Shown here: in pieces, positions 1 through 6,417 of the stretch | Position numbering within the stretch: position 1 is the first letter of the stretch | Layout of the letters: every line of letters starts with the position of its first letter | Assembly (NCBI GenBank): GCA_021163585.1 | Contig: JAGGTW010000122.1 | Coordinates: forward strand, 1-6,773 | Direction: 5' to 3' | Length of the DNA stretch: 6,773 nt | From: Desulfurococcales archaeon | Lineage (GTDB): Archaea > Thermoproteota > Thermoprotei_A > Sulfolobales > NBVN01 | Translations under genes and position numbers: made by a program | Notes under the pieces: generated by a model | The model's input: only the letters and a program-made list of their open reading frames with translations | Databases searched by the model: none | Told to the model about the DNA's origin: nothing

Positions 1-634
1 CGAGGACAATGATCCTCTCAGCAGCCCTCATAATAGCCCTCATAACGTGCTCTATCCAGATAATGTTGATCCCCGTTCTGTTGATCTTCTTTATCAGCTC
101 GACCATTTCATCTACTTCAGCAGGTGTGAGTCCAGAGGCGACCTCATCGAGCATCATGATCTTAGGTTTAGTTGCTAAGCACCTACCTATCTCCAGCCTC
201 TTCCTCTCATGAATATTCAGTGACTCAGCTACAACGTTAGCCTTCTCTCTCAACCCAATGAACTCGAGTATCTCCATGGACTCCTCCTCAGCCTTACTAA
301 TTGATATGGTGCCCGGCCCCCCGAAAAGTCTGGCAGCAACTACATTCTCTAGGACTGTTTCGTTACTGAAGGGTCTGGGGATCTGGAAGGTCCTGACTAT
401 GCCGAGCTTACATATCTTGTGCGGCTTAAGTCCAGTGATGTCCCTCCCGTCAAAGAAGACCCTACCCTTAGAGGGCCTGTAAACCCCGGATATGACATTG
501 AATAACGTAGTCTTACCCGCCCCATTAGGACCTATGATGCCTAGGATGCCTCCATCATACCTGAAGCTCACATTCTTCAGTGCTGCTAAACCACCGAAGT
601 ACTTCCAAACATTTCTTACTTCTAGTAGGGTCAT
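1..634 (-). CDS. livG: Liv-type ABC transporter ATP-binding protein LivG (partial, C-terminus cut by left edge)
   Basis: ATPase of a branched-chain-amino-acid-type (HAAT) ABC importer; it hydrolyses ATP on the cytoplasmic face to drive uptake through LivH/LivM. The 211 visible residues hold Walker A GPNGAGKTT (35-43), Q-loop RTFQIPRPF (81-89, Q84), Walker B IMMLDE (159-164), D-loop-like SGLT (167-170) and H-loop IEHVM (195-199, H196). RTFQ and the insertion after it are typical of LivG, which suggests LivG over LivF. Full-length family members are about 240-260 residues, so perhaps 30-50 are missing. The ABC signature reads LNIHERKRLE (139-148), with His where LSGGQ-type motifs have Gly. The ATG start is supported by GAGGTG six bases upstream, overlapping the livM stop; an in-frame GTG at 643 lies inside that site. 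Function is secure at family level; the transported solute is not shown by the sequence. Confidence 0.93.
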   Translation of the reverse strand, partial: MTLLEVRNVWKYFGGLAALKNVSFRYDGGILGIIGPNGAGKTTLFNVISGVYRPSKGRVFFDGRDITGLKPHKICKLGIVRTFQIPRPFSNETVLENVVAARLFGGPGTISISKAEEESMEILEFIGLREKANVVAESLNIHERKRLEIGRCLATKPKIMMLDEVASGLTPAEVDEMVELIKKINRTGINIIWIEHVMRAIMRAAERIIVL

Positions 635-640
635 GCACGA

Positions 641-646
641 CACCTC
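641..646 (-). promoter_or_regulatory. Ribosome binding site of livG
   Basis: GAGGTG on the minus strand, six bases before the livG ATG at 634. It overlaps the livM TGA stop (645-647), so ribosomes ending livM are placed directly on the livG start. It fits the archaeal 16S 3' end (CACCUC) well and settles the start choice. Confidence 0.75.
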
Positions 647-1595
647 ACGGTAGTCTAATACGGTACCTCTCCCTCAGGACACCGACTATTCCCTTAGGCA
701 TGAACAGTATTATCGCTATAGCAATTACGCTGAAGACCATGAGGTCGAAGCCAGGCACCACTATCGTGTACCTAGCCACTTGACTCACAGTAAAGAGTAT
801 GGCTGAACCTATTATCGGTCCTGTAACAGACCCGGCGCCGCCGAACATCGAGAACACTATAGCAAACATCGAGATGCTCGGGTTAAACACTGTTGGCGGG
901 TCAATGTAGGTCGCGTAGTAAGCGAAGATCCCTCCTGCAACACCTGGGAAGAACGCGCTTAGGAGGAACGCTATGAACTTCATCATCGTTGTCGGGATTC
1001 CTACGGATTCAGCAGCCAGCTCGTTGTCCCTGATGCACTTGAGCGCCAGCCCCACCCTAGACCTCTCCAGGAAGTATGTGGTTGCTATCGTTGCCGCAAA
1101 GACTGAGAGCATTATGTAGTAAATTATTGTTATGGTGGTCTCAATATCCCACGGCGGCAGGGGCAGTGAGATCCCCTCACCACCGCCAGTTATCGGAGTC
1201 AGGTTGAGTGCAAGTATCTGAAGAGCGAAACTCAGACTAAGCGTCGCTATAGCGAAGTACGCCCCCTTGAGCCTAAGTGTCGGGTACCCTATGACGAACG
1301 CGAACGCAGCAGCTACTAGCCCGCCCAGCGGGAACGTAATGAATGGCGAGACCCCTAACTTAGTCACAAGTATAGCGGTCGTGTACGCACCTAGGCCGAA
1401 GAATGCTGTGTGTCCGAAGCAGTAGTACCCCGTGTACCCACCTATGATGTTCCAGCCTGCGGCAATTACTGCATACATGTACAGCAGCAGCATGAAGTCG
1501 ACGTAGAAGAGCTCTGGCGAGAACACTGGGACGAGTGCTAGTACAATGAAAATAACTGCGGCTACGGCCTTACCTAAGGTTACCGTGGGCTTCAT
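645..1595 (-). CDS. livM: Liv-type ABC transporter permease LivM
   Basis: Integral membrane subunit that forms the channel of the amino acid importer together with LivH. The protein is 316 residues and strongly hydrophobic, with roughly eight to ten membrane segments. Family hallmarks are WNIIGGYTGYYCFGHTAFFGLGAY (48-71; most LivM proteins have GGYAGQLSLGHAAFFGIGAY here) and the EAA-like cytoplasmic loop at 177-200 (ERSRVGLALKCIRDNELAAE then SVGI), which contacts the ATPase. MFGGAGSVTGPIIGSAI (250-266) is also typical. The frame stays open upstream to 1796, but that extension is polar, lies on top of livH and is not LivM-like. The ATG at 1595 has GGAGG five bases upstream and overlaps the livH stop in an ATGA, so it is the real start. 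The gene is followed closely by livG. Confidence 0.95.
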   Translation of the reverse strand: MKPTVTLGKAVAAVIFIVLALVPVFSPELFYVDFMLLLYMYAVIAAGWNIIGGYTGYYCFGHTAFFGLGAYTTAILVTKLGVSPFITFPLGGLVAAAFAFVIGYPTLRLKGAYFAIATLSLSFALQILALNLTPITGGGEGISLPLPPWDIETTITIIYYIMLSVFAATIATTYFLERSRVGLALKCIRDNELAAESVGIPTTMMKFIAFLLSAFFPGVAGGIFAYYATYIDPPTVFNPSISMFAIVFSMFGGAGSVTGPIIGSAILFTVSQVARYTIVVPGFDLMVFSVIAIAIILFMPKGIVGVLRERYRIRLP

Positions 1596-2455
1596 AGCTT
1601 CCTCCCCATAATACCTGATGGCCTGATCCACAGCGTCAGTATGAGAACAGCAAATGCCACCAGCGGTGACCACACCATTGACACGTAAGTACCTACGATC
1701 GACGTTATGACCCCAATTATTAGCGAGGCTATGAACGTACCCATCAACGACCCGAGACCCCCGAAAACCACTATAGCGAACATTATACCTATCCACTCAT
1801 CAGCTATCGTAGGGTTAAATGAGTATATCACCCCCATAACAGTCCCAGCAAATCCCGAGAGCGCTAGCCCCAGCCCGAACGTTATTAAGTATATGAACTT
1901 TACATTAATACCCATCAGCGATGCTGCAACCGGGTTCTGCATCGTAGCCCTTATTGCCTTACCTAAGTACGTATACTTCAGGAAGTACGACAGAAGCCCG
2001 AAGCCGACGGCAGCTATAGCGAACCCCACCAGCCTGTCCAGAGGTACGTAGATACCCCCAACACCTATTGAAGTTGTCAGAAACTCAACCCTAATGTTCC
2101 TGTACAGGTTGGTCCACGTAAATATCATTGTATTCTCTAAGAACATAGCCATCATGTATAGCAGCGTGAACGCCATCAACCCAGCCACCCTAGAAACCAT
2201 GAACTTATAGATCACTACCCCCACCACAAATAGAGCTAGTGCAGACAGCACCATGCCAATGAAGGGGCTCACGCCGTAGATCGTCTGCAACCAGTAAGTT
2301 AAGTATGCTGCCAAGACGGCAAAGGTTGCTTGGGCAGCGTTAGCTATGTCCATGACGCCAAATACTAGGCTCAGGCCTGACGCCATCAGCGCGTAGACAC
2401 CGCCTAGCAGGACGCCCGTTACAAGAGCTTGAAGCAGGGCTCCCTCAACCACCAT
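1592..2455 (-). CDS. livH: Liv-type ABC transporter permease LivH
   Basis: The second channel-forming membrane subunit of the importer, partner of LivM. The protein is 287 residues from the chosen ATG, close to the usual LivH size of about 290, and almost wholly hydrophobic with about eight membrane segments. Hallmarks are GGVYALMASGLSLVFGVMDI (18-37; LivH usually GG.YAL.ALGL.LIFGV), the EAA-like loop YLGKAIRATMQNPVAASLMG (163-182) and FGGLGSLMGTFIASLIIG (231-248). The residues after the first motif, NAAQAT (39-44), replace the common NFAHG. A GTG four codons upstream (2467) is possible, but the ATG at 2455 has GGTGA five bases in front, whereas the GTG has no ribosome binding site. The gene ends in a 4-base overlap with livM and is separated from livK by about 130 bases. 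Confidence 0.94.
   Translation of the reverse strand: MVVEGALLQALVTGVLLGGVYALMASGLSLVFGVMDIANAAQATFAVLAAYLTYWLQTIYGVSPFIGMVLSALALFVVGVVIYKFMVSRVAGLMAFTLLYMMAMFLENTMIFTWTNLYRNIRVEFLTTSIGVGGIYVPLDRLVGFAIAAVGFGLLSYFLKYTYLGKAIRATMQNPVAASLMGINVKFIYLITFGLGLALSGFAGTVMGVIYSFNPTIADEWIGIMFAIVVFGGLGSLMGTFIASLIIGVITSIVGTYVSMVWSPLVAFAVLILTLWIRPSGIMGRKL
1601..1605 (-). promoter_or_regulatory. Ribosome binding site of livM
   Basis: GGAGG on the minus strand, five bases before the ATG at 1595 and inside the last codons of livH. Together with the ATGA stop/start overlap (1592-1595) it points to translational coupling of the two permease subunits and rules out the longer upstream start. Confidence 0.75.
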
Positions 2456-2459
2456 TTCA

Positions 2460-2464
2460 CTCAC
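2460..2464 (-). promoter_or_regulatory. Ribosome binding site of livH
   Basis: GGTGA on the minus strand, five bases before the ATG at 2455. It is a typical archaeal motif and favours this ATG over the in-frame GTG at 2467, which lies upstream of it and would place the site inside the gene. Confidence 0.6.
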
Positions 2465-2480
2465 CACTCGCGGCAGGAGA

Positions 2481-2490
2481 CTTTAATTAT
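2481..2490 (-). promoter_or_regulatory. Possible TATA box for livHMG
   Basis: On the minus strand the gap reads ATAATTAAAG here, an AT-rich block in a GC-richer surround about 30 bases upstream of the livH ATG. An archaeal TATA box at this place would start transcription at about 2458-2464, giving a very short leader. A second AT-rich block, GCTTTTTATC (2533-2542), is further off and could instead be a T-rich terminator for livK. Neither is proven; livHMG could also be transcribed by read-through from livK. Confidence 0.3.
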
Positions 2491-2532
2491 GACAGCACTC
2501 GATGATGTGTGACAAGATTGAGTTACTGGTGA

Positions 2533-2566
2533 GATAAAAAGCAGTGTGTATTAATTAAAATTTTGC
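2533..2566 (-). terminator. Possible T-rich terminator after livK
   Basis: About 20-50 bases after the livK stop the minus strand carries AAAATTTTAATTAA and then GCTTTTTATC, with T runs of four and five. Archaeal RNA polymerase often stops on such U-rich tracts without a hairpin, and I see no strong stem here. Partial termination would let livK be made in excess over the membrane subunits, as is usual for binding proteins. The same block could be promoter sequence. Confidence 0.3.
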
Positions 2567-2584
2567 GTTGAGTTAACCCTACCC

Positions 2585-3892
2585 CTAGGTTTGTGACAGC
2601 GGGTACACAGGCTCCCCGGTTGCTGCCTCCTTAGGCATGAGTATTACTCTGGCACCGTCCTGCCACTGGATCAGCAGCGGACCTAGAGTCGGGTACCCTG
2701 CCTCAGTGTACTTTAACGGGCCGACAATGGTCTCGATGGTGTGGGTCCTGATCCATTCAGCTATCTTGTCTTGATCTAGAGTGCCTACAGCCTTGACAGC
2801 CTCCTCAATCACCTGGCATGCCGCGTACGCGCATGCGGCATGGTAGTCCGGGTCCTTACCGTACTTTTCTCTGAAAGCCTTAACGAACTCATCAACGCCT
2901 TTCCATGGTGCTGTAGGCTCCCACCAGCTCTCACCCATGATGCCATTAGCGTCCTCACCTAAGGTCTCCCAGAACTCGGGCATTGCAGGTCCTACGGTCA
3001 GGAACACGATCTTAGGTCTCCAGTTCAGCTGCTTCAGAGTCTTAACTATTAGTACTGCGTCCGGGAAGTAAGTACCGCCGACTAGAACGTCTGGGTTGAG
3101 GTCCTTGATCTTCGTCAGCAGTGGTGTCAGGTCCTTAGCCTCCTTCGGGTACTCTTCATGCAGGACTATCTCCAGTCCTAACTTCTTAGCGTACAGGACA
3201 GCCCCGTTAGCTATGGCCTTGGGGAATAAGTCGTTAGCGTTGATTATGGCTATGGTCTTAGGTCTCTTATCAGGGGGCAGTGAGGCTATGAAGTCGAAGA
3301 GGCCCTTAGTAATGTTTTCAGCAAGCCCCGGCAGTGTCAGGAAGATGTATTTATAACCCCTAGAGAATATCTTGAGTGCGTTACCACCGCCCTCAACCAT
3401 CACCTTATGGTACTTCTCTGTAACACTCGACACAGCGAAGACTATAGCACTGGAGTATGGGCCTAAGAGGAGGTCCGCTTTATCCACCGTAATGAGCTTC
3501 TCATAGAGGCTGGCCGCCGTCGTCGGGTCGCTCTGGTCGTCATAGAGTATCAGCTTAACGGGCCTTCCCAGCAGCCCGCCCTTCTTATTCACCTGCTCAA
3601 CCCAGAGCTCGTAGCCAAGCTTGTACCACTCACCGGTTCTGCCGTACTTACCTGTGAGTGAGAGGGTGGCGCCAATAATTATGGGTTTGGCTTCAGTTGT
3701 CGTTGTTGGTGACGGTGTTGTTGCGGGTGCTGTTGTAGTTGGGGCTGTCGTAGTAGGTGATGCCGTAGTAGTTGGAGTGGCTGTGGGTCCTCGCTGACTC
3801 ATGTATGCTGCAATACCTCCTACAGCCGCGATAATCACTACAATAACTATAATTATTGATACAGTTTTAGATATGCCCTCACGTAGAGGCAT
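2585..3892 (-). CDS. livK: Membrane-anchored Liv-type (branched-chain amino acid type) substrate-binding protein
   Basis: Extracellular receptor that captures the solute and hands it to LivH/LivM. The protein has 435 residues in three parts. First comes an N-terminus MPLREGISKT plus a hydrophobic helix (11-30) resembling a class III (pilin-like) signal, with EGIS (5-8) matching the PibD/archaeal prepilin peptidase pattern. Second is a Thr/Pro/Ala/Ser stalk (36-67). Third is a type I periplasmic-binding fold of the Peripla_BP_6 kind (about 70-430) with IIIGATLSLTGKYG (71-84), WVEQVNKKGGLLGRPVKLI (97-115), YDDQSDP (117-123), KLITVDKADLLLGPYSS (132-148) and LNPDVLVGGTY (265-275). There is no C-terminal membrane segment. 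The ATG is supported by GGTGA five bases upstream. The solute is inferred from family and neighbours; Peripla_BP_6 proteins also bind amides, urea or aromatic acids. Confidence 0.92.
   Translation of the reverse strand: MPLREGISKTVSIIIVIVVIIAAVGGIAAYMSQRGPTATPTTTASPTTTAPTTTAPATTPSPTTTTEAKPIIIGATLSLTGKYGRTGEWYKLGYELWVEQVNKKGGLLGRPVKLILYDDQSDPTTAASLYEKLITVDKADLLLGPYSSAIVFAVSSVTEKYHKVMVEGGGNALKIFSRGYKYIFLTLPGLAENITKGLFDFIASLPPDKRPKTIAIINANDLFPKAIANGAVLYAKKLGLEIVLHEEYPKEAKDLTPLLTKIKDLNPDVLVGGTYFPDAVLIVKTLKQLNWRPKIVFLTVGPAMPEFWETLGEDANGIMGESWWEPTAPWKGVDEFVKAFREKYGKDPDYHAACAYAACQVIEEAVKAVGTLDQDKIAEWIRTHTIETIVGPLKYTEAGYPTLGPLLIQWQDGARVILMPKEAATGEPVYPLSQT
3692..3787 (-). repeat. Low-complexity Thr/Pro-rich stalk coding region of livK
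   Basis: Codons 36-67 of livK encode imperfect repeats such as TTTASPTTTAPTTTAPATTP, a 32-residue stretch almost wholly of Thr, Pro, Ala and Ser. On the DNA it is an ACA/ACT/ACC/CCA-type degenerate repeat. Such stalks in archaeal surface proteins lift the binding domain off the membrane and are often O-glycosylated; the latter is inferred. The repeat could change length between strains. Confidence 0.85.
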
Positions 3893-3897
3893 TTAAA

Positions 3898-3902
3898 TCA
3901 CC
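3898..3902 (-). promoter_or_regulatory. Ribosome binding site of livK
   Basis: GGTGA on the minus strand, five bases before the livK ATG at 3892. It lies inside one copy of the octamer TCCGGTGA that recurs at 3975-3982. Confidence 0.65.
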
Positions 3903-3928
3903 GGACAGGTATATGATGTCTATATTTA

Positions 3929-3940
3929 GATTAAAAACTT
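3929..3940 (-). promoter_or_regulatory. Probable TATA box of livK
   Basis: The minus strand reads AAGTTTTTAATC here, about 40 bases upstream of the livK ATG, in the most AT-rich part of the gap. Transcription would start near 3908, giving a leader of about 15 bases that contains the GGTGA site. An overlapping alternative, CTAAATATAG (3921-3930), would start transcription at about 3900 and lose much of that site, so it is less likely. Called from composition and spacing only. Confidence 0.45.
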
Positions 3941-4037
3941 ATTGGAAAGAACGTTTTTTAATTTAACACCTACCTCACCGGATAAATTATCTGAATTCCT
4001 AAGTATTTAGCGTCGAAAATAGTGATTGGTGAATTAC

Positions 4038-4053
4038 GTGACTCATACGTCAC
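4038..4053 (-). other. Short inverted repeat across the reductase stop codon
   Basis: On the minus strand GTGAC-GTATGA-GTCAC forms a perfect 5-base stem with a 6-base loop that contains the TGA stop. It is followed by CTATTTTCG about 15 bases on. It could help end transcription or protect the 3' end, but a stem of this size is expected by chance now and then. Confidence 0.2.
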
Positions 4054-6340
4054 ATGATGGACAGCCACCTGAGTAATCCTCAGGTGCTGCAGCAAGCTCC
4101 TCCCTACCTATCCTGAACCACCTGTGGTAGGTCTTGTCCTTACTTCTTGATGGTTCAGGAACCGACCTGAGTACTTCATTAATTTCGTCCCCAACATTAA
4201 CTACCTGCTCAGGTTTGGACCTGTCGCGAAATACCGTGATTCCCTTGCAGCCGAGCCTCCACGCCAGCTTAAATACCTCCGCAACTGCCTGTACTGATGC
4301 GTCATGCCTTAGGTTCACTGTCTTGCTGACTGCGTTATCGATCCATCTCTGAAATACTGCCTGCATCTTCACGTGCCACTCGGGGTCTATGTCATGCGCT
4401 GTCTTCAGGAGCCTGCGCCACTTCTCTGGCAACCACGTGAGTTTAGCGGCACCACCTGCTTTAGCCACGTCAAGTAACTTGCCCATACTGAGGATTCCCT
4501 CCTGCTTGAGGACCTGCCTTAAGTACTTATTGACCTCTAGGAACCTCCCTATGGTCACCTCCCTAACGTAAACTAGAGCGAAGAAAGGCTCGATACTTGA
4601 CGTTACGTTAGCTATAATGCTTATGCTCCCAGTAGGTGCTATAGTTGTTACTGTCGCGTTCCTGGTTCCCTCACGCATCTCCCTGCGCAGAGCCCCCCAG
4701 TCAAGCTCAGGCCTCTCGTCAGCGATCTTCTTTGCTTCAGCACTAACGGCACTTAAGTCGTATATCTCCCTAGCAGGCACCTGAGGCTCCCAGTTGAATC
4801 TACCTTTAGCGTGAATGCTTCTCGGGAACTCAGGGTAGGGCGACCTCTCCCTAGCTAGCTCATTACTCTCAGCTCTCGCATGATACGCTATGAACTCCAT
4901 CACCCTGTCAGCCAAGTAGAGCGCGTCATGGCTGTCATACGGGATCTCCAGCTCGGTCAGCATGTCAGCAAGGCCCATGACGCCCAGCCCAACCTTACGG
5001 GTTTTCAGGACTGCCTCCTCAATTCTTGGGTCAGGATACCAGGACATGTCGATTACATCATCTAGGAACCGAATGGCCAGTCTGACATCTCTAGCGAGGT
5101 CCTCCCACCTGACCCTGCCTGACTCAACGTACTTGACTAGATTAATGCTTCCTAAGTTGCAGGCCTCCCAGTCCAGGAGCGGTGTCTCACCGCACGGGTT
5201 CACAGCATGTATCCTGCCTAGGTGGGGTGTTGGGTTATGCTCGTTTAACCTGTCAATAAATACTGCGCCAGGATCTCCCGACCTCCAGGCACACTTCACT
5301 ATCCGGTCAAATACTTCGTTGGCGTCAACGGTAGCCCAGGGGCTGCACACGCGTTCAGTTCTCTCTAAGTCAGTGCTCAGCGGGTCTCTCACCTCAGAGC
5401 ACGTTCTTGGATTGTAGAGTTGCCACTCATTCTTAAAGTCCACGGCATTCATGAGGGAGTCATGGATCCCTACACTTAAGTTGAAGTTCTCGAACAATCT
5501 GTGAGGACCGCACTTAGACATTATGAAATCTAATACATCCGGGTGCCAGTCGTGGAGGACGGCCATCATAGCTCCTCTCCGCTTGCCGCCCTCCTTGATC
5601 ACGTCCGTGAGAACGTCAAACAACCTCATGAAGCTCACAGGCCCGCTACTCCTGCCTCCGGTTCCGGCTATCACGTCGCCCTTAGGCCTCAGCCTCGAGA
5701 AGTCGAAGCCTGCGCCAGCTCCAGTCTTCATTATCATTGCAGTAACTCTGAGAGCGTCCAGTATAGCGCCTGTATCATCCTCAACAGGTACTACGAAGCA
5801 CGCTGCTAGCTGGTGCCTCCTGGTACCGGCATTCATTAGCGTGGGTGAGTTCGGTATGAAGCGCAGCTCGCTCATCAGTCTGAGGAATGCATTGCTGAAG
5901 AATTCCGGATTACTGCCATACCTTGACTCTGCAGTAGCGACGAAGCAGGCGGTCCTCCTGAAGACGTCCTCAGGAACCTCCCTGACTCTGCCCTCGTTAT
6001 CCCTGAGCAGGTACCTAGCGTATAGGAGCCTGACTGCCTGGTAGGTGAGTTCCTCCTCAACTCTACTTAGCCCCCTGAACTCCCTCCCAGCCTCGCTGTA
6101 GATCCTCAGCAGGAGCAGTACCTTAGCAAAGGTACTCCACCTGTCATCAATAACGCCCCAGAGTAGTGCGACATGCTCGCAGGCATCTAGGAGCTCGGTA
6201 GGTCCCGGAGCTTTAATCCCTCTATCCTCAAGAAGTTTTAGGACTTCCCTACGCAGGAACTCAACCTCACTACTACCTACGCCAGCTACTTCAGCCGCCC
6301 TACCCAGTAACTCACTGGCTTTCATCGTAGGTGCATCCAC
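4043..6340 (-). CDS. nrdJ: Adenosylcobalamin-dependent (class II) ribonucleotide reductase
   Basis: Cytoplasmic enzyme that reduces ribonucleotides to deoxyribonucleotides using a B12-generated thiyl radical. The protein has 765 residues. It shows PNSPTLMNAG (163-172), the first redox Cys in AACFVVPV (C181), RSSGPVSFMRLFD (230-242), GGKRRGAMMA (251-260), FNLSVGI (286-292), the finger-loop NPCGE (381-385, radical C383, N381, E385), the second redox Cys in CNLGSIN (C394, 11 after C383 as in known NrdJ), VGLGVMGLADML (450-461), TTIAPTGSISII (565-576) and GCKGITVFRDRSK (697-709). The tail ends GGCPSCDV, a CxxC (C760/C763) for re-reduction. The Tyr-Tyr radical path of class I is absent, supporting class II. 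No intein interrupts the active-site motifs. The first ~90 residues lack a clear ATP-cone. The start is GTG at 6340; ATG at 6325 (760 residues) is possible. Whether the substrate is a di- or triphosphate is not evident. Confidence 0.95.
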   Translation of the reverse strand: MDAPTMKASELLGRAAEVAGVGSSEVEFLRREVLKLLEDRGIKAPGPTELLDACEHVALLWGVIDDRWSTFAKVLLLLRIYSEAGREFRGLSRVEEELTYQAVRLLYARYLLRDNEGRVREVPEDVFRRTACFVATAESRYGSNPEFFSNAFLRLMSELRFIPNSPTLMNAGTRRHQLAACFVVPVEDDTGAILDALRVTAMIMKTGAGAGFDFSRLRPKGDVIAGTGGRSSGPVSFMRLFDVLTDVIKEGGKRRGAMMAVLHDWHPDVLDFIMSKCGPHRLFENFNLSVGIHDSLMNAVDFKNEWQLYNPRTCSEVRDPLSTDLERTERVCSPWATVDANEVFDRIVKCAWRSGDPGAVFIDRLNEHNPTPHLGRIHAVNPCGETPLLDWEACNLGSINLVKYVESGRVRWEDLARDVRLAIRFLDDVIDMSWYPDPRIEEAVLKTRKVGLGVMGLADMLTELEIPYDSHDALYLADRVMEFIAYHARAESNELARERSPYPEFPRSIHAKGRFNWEPQVPAREIYDLSAVSAEAKKIADERPELDWGALRREMREGTRNATVTTIAPTGSISIIANVTSSIEPFFALVYVREVTIGRFLEVNKYLRQVLKQEGILSMGKLLDVAKAGGAAKLTWLPEKWRRLLKTAHDIDPEWHVKMQAVFQRWIDNAVSKTVNLRHDASVQAVAEVFKLAWRLGCKGITVFRDRSKPEQVVNVGDEINEVLRSVPEPSRSKDKTYHRWFRIGREELAAAPEDYSGGCPSCDV

Positions 6341-6361
6341 TAATTCTTCTTCTAGATAGTG

Positions 6362-6367
6362 TATAAA
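6362..6367 (-). promoter_or_regulatory. TATA box of the ribonucleotide reductase gene
   Basis: TTTATA (in GAGTTTATACACT, minus strand) matches the crenarchaeal TATA consensus. Its centre is 24-25 bases before the GTG at 6340, so transcription should begin at about 6336-6341. The message would then be leaderless from GTG 6340, or have a leader of about 13 bases ahead of ATG 6325. TATAAA also reads on the plus strand, so the same element might serve the divergent gene. Confidence 0.6.
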
Positions 6368-6388
6368 CTCTAAGAGCTACATACACCA

Positions 6389-6398
6389 CTATTTTAGG
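6389..6398 (+). promoter_or_regulatory. Possible TATA box of the divergent M20 gene
   Basis: CTATTTTAGG on the plus strand lies about 35 bases before the proposed TTG start; a TATA box here would start transcription near 6419. TATAAA at 6362-6367 is a better match to the consensus but would give a longer leader. Both are weak calls. Confidence 0.3.
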
Positions 6399-6417
6399 TT
6401 GCTCTCATATTCCTACT

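Larger units (their letters stand above)
3898..3982. repeat. Octamer direct repeat TCACCGGA in the livK upstream gap
   Basis: TCACCGGA (minus strand TCCGGTGA) occurs at 3898-3905, where it holds the livK ribosome binding site, and again at 3975-3982, 77 bases apart. The second copy continues on the minus strand as GGTGAGGTAGGTG, which looks like a strong ribosome binding site, but no start codon with an open frame follows. It may be chance, an operator pair, or the remains of a duplicated 5' end. Confidence 0.4.

Noticed and set aside
1596..1796. Upstream in-frame extension of livM, adding 67 residues
   Set aside because: It lies entirely over livH, is polar and unlike LivM, and the ATG at 1595 has an ideal ribosome binding site and an ATGA coupling to livH.
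2491..2545. Possible C/D box small RNA in the livK-livH gap (GATGATGTG on the plus strand)
   Set aside because: The box C-like string is imperfect and no CTGA box D lies at a suitable distance, nor are C'/D' boxes seen.
3692..3787. Thr-coding repeats as a possible CRISPR or mobile-element repeat
   Set aside because: The repeat unit is a degenerate codon pattern in frame with livK and encodes a known type of surface-protein stalk; there are no spacers.
5170..5210. Possible intein at the reductase NPCGE site
   Set aside because: Archaeal reductases often host inteins here or at TIAPTG, but both motifs are continuous and the protein length (765) leaves no room for one.
4962..5417. Plus-strand open frame of 151 codons opposite the reductase
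   Set aside because: It is antisense to the NPCGE region of the reductase, has no family resemblance, and overlaps other shadow frames.
5523..6044. Plus-strand open frame of 173 codons opposite the reductase
   Set aside because: It is an antisense shadow of strongly conserved reductase motifs, with low-complexity Ser/Leu/Pro content and no recognisable domain or ribosome binding site.
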